Below, piece after piece: positions 25,183-33,360 of a stretch of DNA of 64,000 nucleotides. The DNA lies in NCBI RefSeq assembly GCF_003674065.1, contig NZ_RDBE01000007.1, positions 108,842 through 172,841 on the forward strand, read 5' to 3'. Made by a program: the position numbers and the translations under genes. Under the pieces are notes generated by a model. The model worked only from the letters and a program-made list of their open reading frames with translations, did no database searches and was not told where the DNA came from. The stretch comes from Nocardioides mangrovicus (lineage in GTDB: Bacteria > Actinomycetota > Actinomycetes > Propionibacteriales > Nocardioidaceae). How positions within the stretch are numbered: position 1 is the first letter of the stretch; every line of letters begins with the position of its first letter.

Positions 25183-26429
25183 GCGAACTCCTTGATCAGG
25201 TTCAGGAGATCCTGCTTGGTGCGTGCGACGGCGAAGCCGTTGCGCAGAGCGTGAGCGTAGGCCCCGTCCGGCAGCGACGGCGCATACGCAAGTACATGTC
25301 GCCCGGAGCTGTCGCGGGTTCGGCTCATTTGCGCTAGTAGCCGGCGCGCGTTGCCGGACTTGACCTGGATGACCGTCGACCCGAGGTCGATGTCGACCTC
25401 GCGCAGCGTGCCGTCGTGCATCGGGATCCAGTTGTTGACGTGCTTCACCGTCCCCGGCCGCGTGCTGTCGAGCCAGTTGGCGAGGTCGCCAACGTGCGGG
25501 TCTTGCGATGACCACACGTGCGCGACGGTTGCCGCGCGTCGTGACGTCACTGCCTCCCGTACCACCTTCCCGACCTTCGTCGCCCCCTTGGCCCCGAATA
25601 CCAGCTCGGCCAGGGCCTCGGTGCCCCGACCGACGGCACGGCCGTACTCGTGGTCCTTCCAGTCGTCGGTGTAGGGGTCGGTGAGGGCGTGGCGGGTGGC
25701 GTCGGAGGTGCGGATCGGGTGGGTGATGAGGGCGTTGACGAAGTGCAGGAGGCCGCTGGCGGCGTCGCCCGGGTGGCCGACGAGGTCGCGCAGGTCGTGG
25801 ACGGTGCCGGTGACGCCGTCGCCGAGGCCCTCGAAGAAGCCCATGAGCTGGTAGGCCACCGAGGCCTGGTCGGCGCGGTGCGCCTGCTCGGCGATGGACT
25901 CGTAGGCACCACTGAGCTGGGTCCACGCCGCGGTCAGGGTGGTGTCGGCGCCGGCCAGGACGTTGCGGGAGCGAGGGGTGGGTGTGGTGGAGATGCGCAA
26001 CCGCTCGGTGAGGTGCTCGATCCTGGCGGCGGCGCGATGGTCGCCGCACCGGTGGTCGTCGCGCAGGAAGTCGGCCTGGATCTCCAGGAGGGGACGACGG
26101 TCGGGCTCGCTGCGTGCCTGCTCTCGCAGCCGCTCGAGGTCGGCGGTGAGGTGCTGGAGCGCCGCGGCGCGGTCGCGGACGATGTCGGCGACCTCCTCGC
26201 CGGTGCGGCGCAGCAGCTCGACCTCGTGGTCGATGCCCCGGATGCCCTTGCGGAGCTCGTCGATACGCAACGCGCTGTTGGACTGCAGCAGCGCGACCTG
26301 CACCAGTCCCGCCCCTCGCTGCACCTGCGCGGTCTGGCCGGCCAGCGCGGCGGCACTCTCCCCGAGCTGCCGGCCACGGCTCGCGAGGGCGGCGGCGTCA
26401 CCGGCCGGCGGGGCGAACGAGCTGGTCAT
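25179..26429 (-). CDS. Polymorphic toxin-like protein with PD-(D/E)XK-type C-terminus
   Basis: 416 aa. Residues 1-150 are helical and Ala/Leu-rich, like WXG100/LXG export domains of type VII secreted toxins but without a clear W-x-G. Residues 155-260 are a helical middle, and 265-292 resemble a pre-toxin linker (ALAELVFGAKGATKVGKVV). The C-terminal about 90 residues carry E344-V-D346-I-D348 and I354-Q-V-K357, matching the D...(E/Q)xK core of restriction-endonuclease-fold nucleases. I infer a contact- or secretion-dependent nuclease toxin. ATG at 26429 lies 64 nt after the pknL-like stop on the same strand. Confidence 0.65.
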   Translation of the reverse strand: MTSSFAPPAGDAAALASRGRQLGESAAALAGQTAQVQRGAGLVQVALLQSNSALRIDELRKGIRGIDHEVELLRRTGEEVADIVRDRAAALQHLTADLERLREQARSEPDRRPLLEIQADFLRDDHRCGDHRAAARIEHLTERLRISTTPTPRSRNVLAGADTTLTAAWTQLSGAYESIAEQAHRADQASVAYQLMGFFEGLGDGVTGTVHDLRDLVGHPGDAASGLLHFVNALITHPIRTSDATRHALTDPYTDDWKDHEYGRAVGRGTEALAELVFGAKGATKVGKVVREAVTSRRAATVAHVWSSQDPHVGDLANWLDSTRPGTVKHVNNWIPMHDGTLREVDIDLGSTVIQVKSGNARRLLAQMSRTRDSSGRHVLAYAPSLPDGAYAHALRNGFAVARTKQDLLNLIKEFA

Positions 26430-26493
26430 GGGAGAGACCTACCCGGGTTGACGCCCCCGCCACACCCGGCCGAGCAGATCTGTGGACAACCGG

Positions 26494-28593
26494 TCAGGTC
26501 AGCGTGAGCGTGATCGTGCTGCCCTTGGGCGCCATCGTGCCCTGGTCGGGGGTGGAGGCCACGACGATGTTGAGGCCGACGTAGGTCGGTGCGTTGGTGG
26601 TGGCGACCTGGAACCCGCGCTTCTTCAGCCGCGCGGTGGCCCGCGCGATGTCGAGCCCGACGGTCTTCGGCACCAGCACCATCTGCGGTCCCTTGGACAC
26701 CACGATCCCTACGGAGGCGCCCCGGAACAGCGTGCCACCCTGGGGCGTCTGCTTGCCGACGATGCCGGCCGGTACGGAGTCGGAGTAGACGTCCTTGCGG
26801 GAGACCTTGAACCCGGCCTGCTTCAGACCGGCGATCGCGGTGTCGACGTCCTGGCCGATGTAGTTCGGCACGTCGATCGGCTTCTTGCCCTTGCTGACCA
26901 CGACGTCGACCGGTGAGCCGCCGCGCAGCTGGGTGCCCGGCACCGGGTTGGTCGTGATGACCTTCCCCTCGGCCACCTTCTGGCTGTACTGCTCGGTGGC
27001 GTTGCCATAGCTGAGCTTGGCGTCCTGCAGCATCTGCTGGGCCTTGTCCAGCGTCCGGCCGCGCACGTCGGGCACGGCGTGGGTCTCGGGTCCGCGCGAG
27101 ATCGTCACCGCGACGGTGTGTCCCTTGAGGATGCGTGAGCCCGGGTCGGGGTTGGTGCTGACGACGGCACCTTGAGGTACGCCCGTGGAGTAGGCCTGCC
27201 CGCCGACCTTGAACTTCAGCCCGGCCTGGGTGATCTTGTCCTTCGCGTCGGCCTGCGCGAGGTTGATGACGCCCGGAGTGTTCGTGTAGCGGGCGATGCC
27301 GAAGTACCAGGCACCCACCCCGACCGCGAGCGCGGCCACCAGCAGCCCGATGAGCATGATCGGCCCGCGTCGCGAGCGCCGAGGTCGTGGTCGCTGCGGT
27401 CCGGGCGGGCGCTGAGGCGGCACCCGGGCCGGCTCCGGTGCCGGTGGCATGGCGACCGCCGCCGCGCCGTTGATGGCCGAGGTCGGCTCGGTGCCCGAGG
27501 AGTACGGCGCGAAGTCCTGGTAGCCCGAGCCGGCGTAGGCGTCGTCGATCGCGACGGCGTCGAACCCGTCGGAGTCCTCCAGCGGCGACCAGGAGGCGGT
27601 GTCCTGGGAGGGGTCGATGATGACGCGCGGCATCTGGTCGTCGGTGTCGACGAAGGGGTCGCGCCGGTGGGCGACCGGCAGCAGGTCCTCGACCAGGTCG
27701 GGGTCGTCCACGACACCGGCCGCCAGGGCGGAGTGCACGCGGTGCACCTGGTGCAGCAGGACGCCGGCGTCGCGCGGCCGCAACGAGGTGTCGCGCGCCG
27801 TCGCCCGTGCGACCAGCGCGTCGAGGTAGGCCGGGAGCCCGGGCACGCGCGCCGAGGGCGGCGGGATGTCCTCGTGCACGTGCTTGTAGGCCACCTGGAT
27901 CGGCGTCTCGGCCTGGTGCGGCTTCTCGCCGGTGAGCATCTCGTAGAGCAGGACGCCGACGGCGTAGACGTCGGCGCGCGCGTCGGCCTCCCCGGCCACC
28001 ACGAGCTCGGGGGAGAGGTAGGAGACGGTGCCGATGAGCACGCCGGTGCTGGTGTGCTGGGTCTCGGCGTTGATCGCTCGGGCCAGGCCGAAGTCGGCGA
28101 CCTTGACGCGACCGTCGTCGGCCAGCAGGACGTTCTCCGGCTTGACGTCGCGATGGATCATGCCCGCCCGGTGGGCCGCGGCCAGCGCCTCGAGCACCGG
28201 CTCGACCACCATCAGCGTCTTCAGCGGCGCGATCGGCGCCTCGGCCCGGACCAGGTCGCGCAGGGTGATCCCCGGCACGTACTCCATGACCAGGTAGAGC
28301 GTGCCGTCGTCGTCGCCCTGGTCGAAGACCGCCACCACGTTCTGGTGCGCGAGCCGTGCCGCGGCCTGTGCCTCGCGGCGGAAGCGCTGGGAGAACTCCT
28401 CCTCCTGGCTCCCGCTCTGGCGCAGTCCCTCGTGCATGACCTTGACCGCGACCGCCCGGTCGAGTCGGGTGTCGACCGCCTCGTAGACCGTCGCCATCCC
28501 GCCCCGCGCGATGCGCTGGAGGATCCGGTAGCGGTCGTCGAGGGAGCGGCCGATGATCGGGTCGGCGACCCGGTCGGCTGTCGTGCGCTCCAC
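26494..28593 (-). CDS. PASTA-domain serine/threonine protein kinase (PknL/PknB type)
   Basis: 699 aa. Kinase domain about 21-285: glycine loop ARGGMATVYEAV, K51, E74, catalytic HRDVKPEN (D149), DFG 167-169, activation-loop T181-S182-T183, SPE. Then an acidic/Pro-rich juxtamembrane linker, one membrane helix (411-432) and four PASTA repeats (about 436-502, 503-571, 572-636, 637-699) that sense muropeptides or lipid II outside. Start: GGAGG at 28606-28602 is 8 nt before GTG 28593, favouring it over GTG 28608. The divergent Rv2175c-like gene copies the M. tuberculosis pknL/Rv2175c pairing, where the kinase phosphorylates that DNA-binding protein. Confidence 0.94.
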   Translation of the reverse strand: MERTTADRVADPIIGRSLDDRYRILQRIARGGMATVYEAVDTRLDRAVAVKVMHEGLRQSGSQEEEFSQRFRREAQAAARLAHQNVVAVFDQGDDDGTLYLVMEYVPGITLRDLVRAEAPIAPLKTLMVVEPVLEALAAAHRAGMIHRDVKPENVLLADDGRVKVADFGLARAINAETQHTSTGVLIGTVSYLSPELVVAGEADARADVYAVGVLLYEMLTGEKPHQAETPIQVAYKHVHEDIPPPSARVPGLPAYLDALVARATARDTSLRPRDAGVLLHQVHRVHSALAAGVVDDPDLVEDLLPVAHRRDPFVDTDDQMPRVIIDPSQDTASWSPLEDSDGFDAVAIDDAYAGSGYQDFAPYSSGTEPTSAINGAAAVAMPPAPEPARVPPQRPPGPQRPRPRRSRRGPIMLIGLLVAALAVGVGAWYFGIARYTNTPGVINLAQADAKDKITQAGLKFKVGGQAYSTGVPQGAVVSTNPDPGSRILKGHTVAVTISRGPETHAVPDVRGRTLDKAQQMLQDAKLSYGNATEQYSQKVAEGKVITTNPVPGTQLRGGSPVDVVVSKGKKPIDVPNYIGQDVDTAIAGLKQAGFKVSRKDVYSDSVPAGIVGKQTPQGGTLFRGASVGIVVSKGPQMVLVPKTVGLDIARATARLKKRGFQVATTNAPTYVGLNIVVASTPDQGTMAPKGSTITLTLT

Positions 28594-28623
28594 GCGAAGA
28601 ACCTCCACAGGATTCGCCCAGGC

Positions 28624-28638
28624 ACGGTCCTGGACCGT
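28624..28638. promoter_or_regulatory. Perfect 7-1-7 palindrome in the kinase leader
   Basis: ACGGTCC-T-GGACCGT lies between the kinase -10 (28647-28642) and its ribosome binding site, about at the expected transcription start. Good candidate operator, possibly for the divergently encoded DNA-binding protein. Confidence 0.45.
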
Positions 28639-28641
28639 CCC

Positions 28642-28647
28642 AGGCTA
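28642..28647 (-). promoter_or_regulatory. -10 element TAGCCT for the PASTA kinase gene
   Basis: Minus-strand TAGCCT, about 48 nt before the GTG, giving a leader of roughly 40 nt with a GGAGG site. Confidence 0.4.
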
Positions 28648-28691
28648 GTGGGTCGGGCGATCTGGGCCCGGTAGGTCGGGCTGCGGGCCTT

Positions 28692-28697
28692 TACGAT
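28692..28697 (+). promoter_or_regulatory. -10 element TACGAT for the Rv2175c-like gene
   Basis: TACGAT followed by exactly 7 nt and then ATG at 28705; leaderless geometry. Confidence 0.5.
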
Positions 28698-28704
28698 CGG
28701 CGTC

Positions 28705-29055
28705 ATGGACCTCGGTTCGCTGGTGGGCGAGTGGCTCGACCACAAGACCTGTGCGCAGCACCTGAACGTGCCCGTGAGCAAGATCAGCCAGTACGTGCGC
28801 GAGCATCAGCTGGCCGGTGCCGTCCCGCGCGACGGGGCGGGCCAGCAGGTGCCGGCCGCCCTCATCGCCGACGGCCAGGTCGTCAAGGGCGTCCCCGGCG
28901 TCCTGACGGTGCTCCACGACGGCGGCTACGACGACCGCGAGGCGCTGACCTGGCTGTTCACCGACGACGACACCCTGCCCGGCCGACCCATCGACGCACT
29001 GCGTGAGAACCGCGGCAGCGAGGTCAAGCGCCGCGCCCAGGCGATGGCGTTCTGA
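28705..29055 (+). CDS. Rv2175c-family winged-helix DNA-binding protein
   Basis: 116 aa, with the HTH-like stretch LDHKTCAQHLNVPVSKISQY and a C-terminal part (GGYDDREALTWLFTDDDTLPGRPIDALREN) as in Rv2175c. That mycobacterial protein binds DNA and is a PknL substrate. Divergent from the PASTA kinase, so an equivalent kinase-regulator pair is likely. Stop overlaps the next ATG by one base (TGATG). Confidence 0.87.
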   Translation: MDLGSLVGEWLDHKTCAQHLNVPVSKISQYVREHQLAGAVPRDGAGQQVPAALIADGQVVKGVPGVLTVLHDGGYDDREALTWLFTDDDTLPGRPIDALRENRGSEVKRRAQAMAF

Positions 29056-29444
29056 TGGCCGAGAGCCGGGTCGCGAGCGTCCTCGAGCGCGTCGTGGTCG
29101 TGCTGCTGGTGGTGCTGGTGCTCGTCGGCGGCTGGACCTTCCTGCACTCGGGCAAGTCCCACGCCGACCCGGCGACGTCCTCCGACACGGGCTCGAGCTA
29201 CGTCGCGGAGTCGGCGCTCTCGGGTGCCGCCCGCAGCGCGGTGAGCCGCATCGACGCTGGGGGCCCGTTCCCCAGCAGCACCGACGGCACCGTCTACCGC
29301 AACGACGCCCACCTCCTGCCCACCCAGCCGACCGGGTACTACCACCGCTACGGCGTCTCCGGCTCCGCGCTGATCGTCCAGGGGCAGGACGGCACGCTGT
29401 ACTACTCCGCCGACGCCAAGCGGTTCGAGCAGATCAAGCGCTAA
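29055..29444 (+). CDS. Membrane-anchored RNase Sa/barnase-fold protein, catalytic residues lost
   Basis: 129 aa. Uncleaved signal-anchor (about 11-30), a linker, and a domain (about 50-129) that matches guanyl-specific RNase Sa: GPFPSSTDGTVYRNDAHLLP then TGYYHRYGV. In RNase Sa the segment is GYYHEYTV with catalytic Glu; here the residue is Arg98. The Arg-rich strand is replaced (SALIVQGQDGT) and the catalytic His segment (GDHYATF) reads SADAKRFEQI. So all three catalytic positions seem missing and the protein is probably a binding protein, not an RNase. Coupled to the Rv2175c-like gene. Confidence 0.78.
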   Translation: MAESRVASVLERVVVVLLVVLVLVGGWTFLHSGKSHADPATSSDTGSSYVAESALSGAARSAVSRIDAGGPFPSSTDGTVYRNDAHLLPTQPTGYYHRYGVSGSALIVQGQDGTLYYSADAKRFEQIKR

Positions 29445-30514
29445 ACGACGCGCTGCGTCGCGGCGTCGGCCAGCGCCCGTAGCTCCTCGCGGGCGCCGGC
29501 GTCGATCTCGGCCTCGTCCAGCCGCACGAGGGCGCGCCGGGTGAGCTCGCCGATCACGTCCTCTACCTGCGCCCGCGCGCCGCTGCGGTCGATCAGTCCG
29601 CGCAGCCGCTCGACCTCCTGGGCACCGAGCGGTTGTCCCAGGCTGCGGTCGAGATGGGCGGCGTCGCCGGGGGAGAGGGCGTCGAGCGCCAGGGCGACCA
29701 GCACGGTCCGCTTGCCCTCGGTCAGGTCGTCGCCGGCGGGCTTGCCGGTCACCTCGGGATCGCCGAAGACCCCCAGCAGGTCGTCGCGCAGCTGGAAGGC
29801 CTCACCCAGCGGCAGCCCGAAGCGGGTGAGCTGGCGGATCGTGTCGGGCTCGGCGCCGGCCAGGGCCGCGCCGATGTGGAGCGGCCGCTCGATGGAGTAC
29901 TTGGCCGACTTGTAGCGCAGCACGTTCATCGCGGTGTCGACGTCGCCGGCCGCCCGGGCCTGCGCCGAGACGTCGAGGAACTGCCCGGTGACGACCTCGC
30001 TGCGGGTCAGGTCGAACCAGTGCTGGGCGGCACGGACCCGCTTGTGGGGCAGCCCGCAGGTGCGCAGCATCTCGTCGGCCCAGCTCAGCAGCAGGTCGCC
30101 CAGGAGCAGCGCGGCGGCCACGCCGTACTGGTCGGGGTCGCCGCGCCAGGCCTGGTGGCGGTGCAGGGCCGCGAAGTGGTGGTGGGTGGTGGGGTGCCCG
30201 CGGCGGACGTCGGAGGCGTCCATGACGTCGTCGTGCACCAGCGCGCTCGCGTGCAGCAGCTCCAGGGAGGCGCAGGCCCGCAGCAGCGCGGCCTCGTCGC
30301 TCGGGACGGCCACGGCACGGTGGCCCCAGTAGCAGAACATCGCCCGGAACCGCTTCCCGCCGCTGAGGCTGGTCCGCGCCGCTGCCATCATTCGTTCGGC
30401 GTCGGGACCGAGCCGGTCGAGCCAGACGGCGTGGTCCTCGACGAAGCCCATCAGCTGCTTCTCGACGTCGTCGCGGAAGGCGGAGACGTCCCATCCCCCG
30501 GGCCCATCGGTCAC
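29441..30514 (-). CDS. Polyprenyl (geranylgeranyl-type) diphosphate synthase
   Basis: 357 aa all-helical isoprenyl synthase. First Asp-rich motif DDVMD (in LVHDDVMDASDVRRG), second motif as DDLLG (in QLRDDLLGVFGD), plus GGKRFRAMFCYWG. It condenses isopentenyl diphosphate onto allylic diphosphates; product length not assigned. GTG at 30514 is favoured because TACGCT lies exactly 7 nt upstream; longer starts would run into the metF promoter. Position next to metF matches idsA2-metF in M. tuberculosis. The 3' end overlaps the RNase-fold gene stop by 4 nt. Confidence 0.92.
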   Translation of the reverse strand: MTDGPGGWDVSAFRDDVEKQLMGFVEDHAVWLDRLGPDAERMMAAARTSLSGGKRFRAMFCYWGHRAVAVPSDEAALLRACASLELLHASALVHDDVMDASDVRRGHPTTHHHFAALHRHQAWRGDPDQYGVAAALLLGDLLLSWADEMLRTCGLPHKRVRAAQHWFDLTRSEVVTGQFLDVSAQARAAGDVDTAMNVLRYKSAKYSIERPLHIGAALAGAEPDTIRQLTRFGLPLGEAFQLRDDLLGVFGDPEVTGKPAGDDLTEGKRTVLVALALDALSPGDAAHLDRSLGQPLGAQEVERLRGLIDRSGARAQVEDVIGELTRRALVRLDEAEIDAGAREELRALADAATQRVV

Positions 30515-30521
30515 GACGGTC

Positions 30522-30527
30522 AGCGTA
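30522..30527 (-). promoter_or_regulatory. -10 element TACGCT for the polyprenyl synthase gene
   Basis: Minus-strand TACGCT, 7 nt before GTG at 30514; leaderless. Confidence 0.5.
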
Positions 30528-30532
30528 ATGCC

Positions 30533-30538
30533 TAGCAT
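30533..30538 (+). promoter_or_regulatory. -10 element TAGCAT for metF
   Basis: TAGCAT, 7 nt, then ATG at 30546. The two divergent -10 elements are only 5 nt apart, so the promoters overlap. Confidence 0.5.
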
Positions 30539-30545
30539 TTCAGGC

Positions 30546-31436
30546 ATGAATTCGATCGGCGACCGCCTCGACGGCCTGCTCCTCCGGGGTCGCCGATCGT
30601 TCTCGTTCGAGTTCTCCCCGCCCAAGGACGCCGAGGGCGAGGAGGTGCTGTGGCGCTCGATCAGCGAGCTCGAACCGCTGCGCCCGACGTTTGTCTCGGT
30701 CACCTACGGCGCCGGCGGCGGCAACCGCGACCGGGTCGTCGAGATCACCGGCCGCATCGCCCGCGAGACCTCGATGCTGCCGATGGCCCATCTGACCTGC
30801 GTCGGTCACACCACCGACGAGCTGGACGTCGTGCTGGGCCGGCTGCAGCAGGCCGGCGTCCGCAACGTGCTGGCGCTGCGCGGCGACCCGCAGGAGGGGC
30901 CGCGCGCGTCGTGGACCAGCACCCCGGGAGGGCTCGACTACGCCAGCGAGCTGGTCGCCTTCGTCCGCGACCACGCCGACGTCTGCATCGGCGTCGCAGC
31001 CTTCCCCGAGGGTCATGTGGGGGCGACCTCGCTGGAGCAGGACGCCGAGGTGCTGCGCGCCAAGCGCGACGCCGGGGCGTCGTTCGCCGTCACGGAGATG
31101 GTGCTCCGGGCCTCGGACTACCTCGGGCTGGTCGAGCGGGCCCGGGCCGCCGGCGTCGAGTTCCCGATCATCCCCGGCATCATGCCGATCCTGAACCTGC
31201 GCTCGATGGAGCGCATGGTCGAGCTCTCGGGCCGCGAGATGCCGGCCGAGGTGCTGGCCCGCCTCGAGCCCCTCAAGGACGACCCCGCCGCCGTCCGCGC
31301 CGAGGGCATCGCCATGGCCACCGAGCTGTGCGAGACGCTGCTGGCCGCCGGTGCCCCCGGCCTGCACTTCTACACGCTCAACCGCTCCAAGGCGACCCGG
31401 GAGATCTGGGCCTCGCTCGGATCGCTGACCGGCTAG
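30546..31436 (+). CDS. metF: 5,10-Methylenetetrahydrofolate reductase
   Basis: 296 aa FAD-dependent TIM barrel: SFEFSPPKDAEGEE, FVSVTYGAGGG, HLTCVGHT, NVLALRGDPQ, GVAAFPEGH, FPIIPGIMPI and LHFYTLNR. It makes 5-methyltetrahydrofolate for methionine synthesis. ATG at 30546 is preferred over ATG 30528 because of the leaderless -10 at 30533-30538. Confidence 0.95.
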   Translation: MNSIGDRLDGLLLRGRRSFSFEFSPPKDAEGEEVLWRSISELEPLRPTFVSVTYGAGGGNRDRVVEITGRIARETSMLPMAHLTCVGHTTDELDVVLGRLQQAGVRNVLALRGDPQEGPRASWTSTPGGLDYASELVAFVRDHADVCIGVAAFPEGHVGATSLEQDAEVLRAKRDAGASFAVTEMVLRASDYLGLVERARAAGVEFPIIPGIMPILNLRSMERMVELSGREMPAEVLARLEPLKDDPAAVRAEGIAMATELCETLLAAGAPGLHFYTLNRSKATREIWASLGSLTG

Positions 31437-31446
31437 TCCGCGCTCG

Positions 31447-32757
31447 TCAGTCGGCTGCCCCGACGGCCTGAGCGACCAGCGCCGCGGAGAGCCCGACGTG
31501 GTGCAGCCCGGCGCCCAGCGGGCCGTGGGCCCCGGCGGCGTGCACGCCGGTCAGCGGCGTCGTGGTGCCGAGCCGGTAGCGGCCCCGCCGGGCGAGCGTG
31601 CGCGGGTCCTGCCAGGCCACGCCGTAGGGCGATCCGTTCCACTGCGCCGCCAGGTCGCGCGGCGAGCGGTCCACGCGCACCTCGATGCGGCCGCGCAGGT
31701 CGGTCCCGCGAGCCGCCAGCGCCTCCACCAGGTCCTCGGTGCCCCGGCCGCGGCCCAGGATCGTCACGGCCGCTCCGCTCGCGCGCACCACGAGGTGCGG
31801 ATCTCCGTGCAGGACGGTCTCGAACGGCAGGCCGGCGTCCTCGGTGAGACCGAGGTGGCACACCGCCGGCGGCAGGGTCGGGGTCGAGCGTGAGACCAGC
31901 GGCGCGAGCACGGGCAGCCGACGCGGGTCGGTGGCGACCACGGCCACCTCGCACGGCTCGTCGCCCGCGGCCGTCCGCACGGCTGCGACGCGGTCCTCGC
32001 GCACCACCAGGTCGAGGACCGTCGTGCCCAGGTGCACCGCGACGCCGCGGGTGGCCAGCCGGCCGGCGAGCACCTCGGCCAGCCGGCCCATCCCGCCGGG
32101 CAGGGTCCAGGTGCCGAACTTCTGCTCCAGGTAGCTGCGCACGCCGGTCCAGGCCGGCATCCGCGCCGCGTCCTGGCCCTCCAGCACCGTCCAGCCCAGC
32201 GCGAGCTCGCGCAGCCGGTCGTCGGGCAGCGCCGTGCGCACCAGCTTGGCCAGCGGGTAGCGGCTGGTCAGCAGCTGCCGGGCCCGCGCGGAGGCGTGGT
32301 CGGGCGACCACGGCTGCTCGAACCAGTCGCGTCGCAGGTCGGCCCAGGCGTCGTTGAACTCGTCGGTGTAGCGCAGCCAGGCGGCTCCGGCACCCGTGCC
32401 GTACGCCGCGTCCAGAGCGTGCAGCGACTCCGCGCGGCCCTCGGGCAGGTCGACGACGCTGCCGTCGGAGAGCACGTGACGTCGGGGCGGCGCCGGCTCC
32501 AGGTCGGGCACGTCCAGGCGGGCCAGCTCCTGCTCCAGCGCCCGGCCCGTCTTCCGGAACAGGTCGCGCACCACGGCGGGCAGCAGCGTGTGAGCAGGCC
32601 CGGTGTCCCAGCGGTACCCGTCGTGCTCGAGCGTGCCGAGCGCGCCGCCGAGCCGGTCGGCGGCCTCGTGGACGGTGACCTCGTGACCGAGCTTGGCCAG
32701 CCTGGCCGCGCAGGCCATGCCGGCGTACCCACCGCCGACGACGGCGACCCGGGCCAC
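31447..32757 (-). CDS. FAD-dependent oxidoreductase, phytoene desaturase/amine oxidase-like
   Basis: 436 aa with an N-terminal FAD site (VAVVGGGYAGMACAARLAKLGHEVTVHEA) and a C-terminal GVHAAGAHGPLGAGLHHVG FAD contact. Similar to phytoene desaturase-like flavoproteins; the isoprenoid synthase nearby makes an isoprenoid substrate possible, but no other carotenoid gene is present. GTG start 3 nt after the YbaK-type gene, same operon. Confidence 0.85.
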   Translation of the reverse strand: MARVAVVGGGYAGMACAARLAKLGHEVTVHEAADRLGGALGTLEHDGYRWDTGPAHTLLPAVVRDLFRKTGRALEQELARLDVPDLEPAPPRRHVLSDGSVVDLPEGRAESLHALDAAYGTGAGAAWLRYTDEFNDAWADLRRDWFEQPWSPDHASARARQLLTSRYPLAKLVRTALPDDRLRELALGWTVLEGQDAARMPAWTGVRSYLEQKFGTWTLPGGMGRLAEVLAGRLATRGVAVHLGTTVLDLVVREDRVAAVRTAAGDEPCEVAVVATDPRRLPVLAPLVSRSTPTLPPAVCHLGLTEDAGLPFETVLHGDPHLVVRASGAAVTILGRGRGTEDLVEALAARGTDLRGRIEVRVDRSPRDLAAQWNGSPYGVAWQDPRTLARRGRYRLGTTTPLTGVHAAGAHGPLGAGLHHVGLSAALVAQAVGAAD

Positions 32758-32760
32758 CGG

Positions 32761-33255
32761 CTAGGCCACGTCGATCTCGACCGCGCCGGTCAGCCGCAGC
32801 AGCTCCTCGACGGTCGTCGAGAACACCGCCGCCGGGTGACCGGCCGCCGCCCAGATCTCCTCGTGCCGGCGCATCCAGGGGTCCAGATAGGTGCGCACGG
32901 GGTGCGGGTGACCCAGCGGCGAGACCCCGCCGATGACCTGTCCGGTGTGCTCGCGGACGAACTCCGGCGTGGCGCGGCGCAGCTCGCCGACGCCGATCGC
33001 GGCGGCGGTCCGCTCGGTGTCCACCCGGTGCGCGCCGGAGGTGAGGACCAGCACGGGCTCAGAACTGTCGGTGGCGAACAGCAGGCTGTTGGCTATGGCC
33101 CCGACCTCGCACCCCAGCGCCGCCGCTGCGAGCGCCGCCGTGTGCACCGTGTCGGGCAGCACCACGATCCGCCCGGTGCCGCCGAGCTCCCTGAGCCGCT
33201 CACGGAAGCGGCCGACCGCCGCCGGCTCGGTCGCGCCTGCCTGCTCCTGCGCCAT
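32761..33255 (-). CDS. YbaK/ProX-type aminoacyl-tRNA deacylase
   Basis: 164 aa, YbaK/EbsC fold: TAALAAAALGCEVGAIANSLLF, VLTSGAHRVD, and IGGVSPLGHPHPVRTYLD near the C-terminus. Family members clear mischarged Cys- or Ala-tRNAPro. ATG at 33255 is backed by TAGGTT exactly 7 nt upstream. First gene of an operon with the FAD oxidoreductase. Confidence 0.92.
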   Translation of the reverse strand: MAQEQAGATEPAAVGRFRERLRELGGTGRIVVLPDTVHTAALAAAALGCEVGAIANSLLFATDSSEPVLVLTSGAHRVDTERTAAAIGVGELRRATPEFVREHTGQVIGGVSPLGHPHPVRTYLDPWMRRHEEIWAAAGHPAAVFSTTVEELLRLTGAVEIDVA

Positions 33256-33262
33256 GGGCGCG

Positions 33263-33268
33263 AACCTA
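33263..33268 (-). promoter_or_regulatory. -10 element TAGGTT for the YbaK-type gene
   Basis: Minus-strand TAGGTT, 7 nt before ATG 33255; leaderless. Confidence 0.5.
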
Positions 33269-33278
33269 CCCAAGAGCC

Positions 33279-33307
33279 TTGACCACCTCGTCCGGCTGGT
33301 GTCTACT
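33279..33307 (+). promoter_or_regulatory. Promoter of the HEPN gene
   Basis: TTGACC (33279-33284), 17-nt spacer, TCTACT (33302-33307); LexA box 8 nt downstream. Confidence 0.55.
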
Positions 33308-33315
33308 GGACGTAG

Positions 33316-33331
33316 TCGAACAGACGTTCGA
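33316..33331. promoter_or_regulatory. LexA (SOS) box
   Basis: TCGAAC-AGAC-GTTCGA, a perfect match to the actinobacterial/Gram-positive SOS consensus (GAAC-N4-GTTC with TCGA ends). It sits just downstream of the -10, where bound LexA would block the promoter. Confidence 0.8.
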
Positions 33332-33360
33332 GGGGTCGAGCACCAGAGAGGACACCGACC

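Noticed and set aside
22854..26429. Prophage or IS element
   Set aside because: No integrase, transposase, phage structural genes or terminal inverted repeats; the HNH gene is of the chromosomal DUF222 family.
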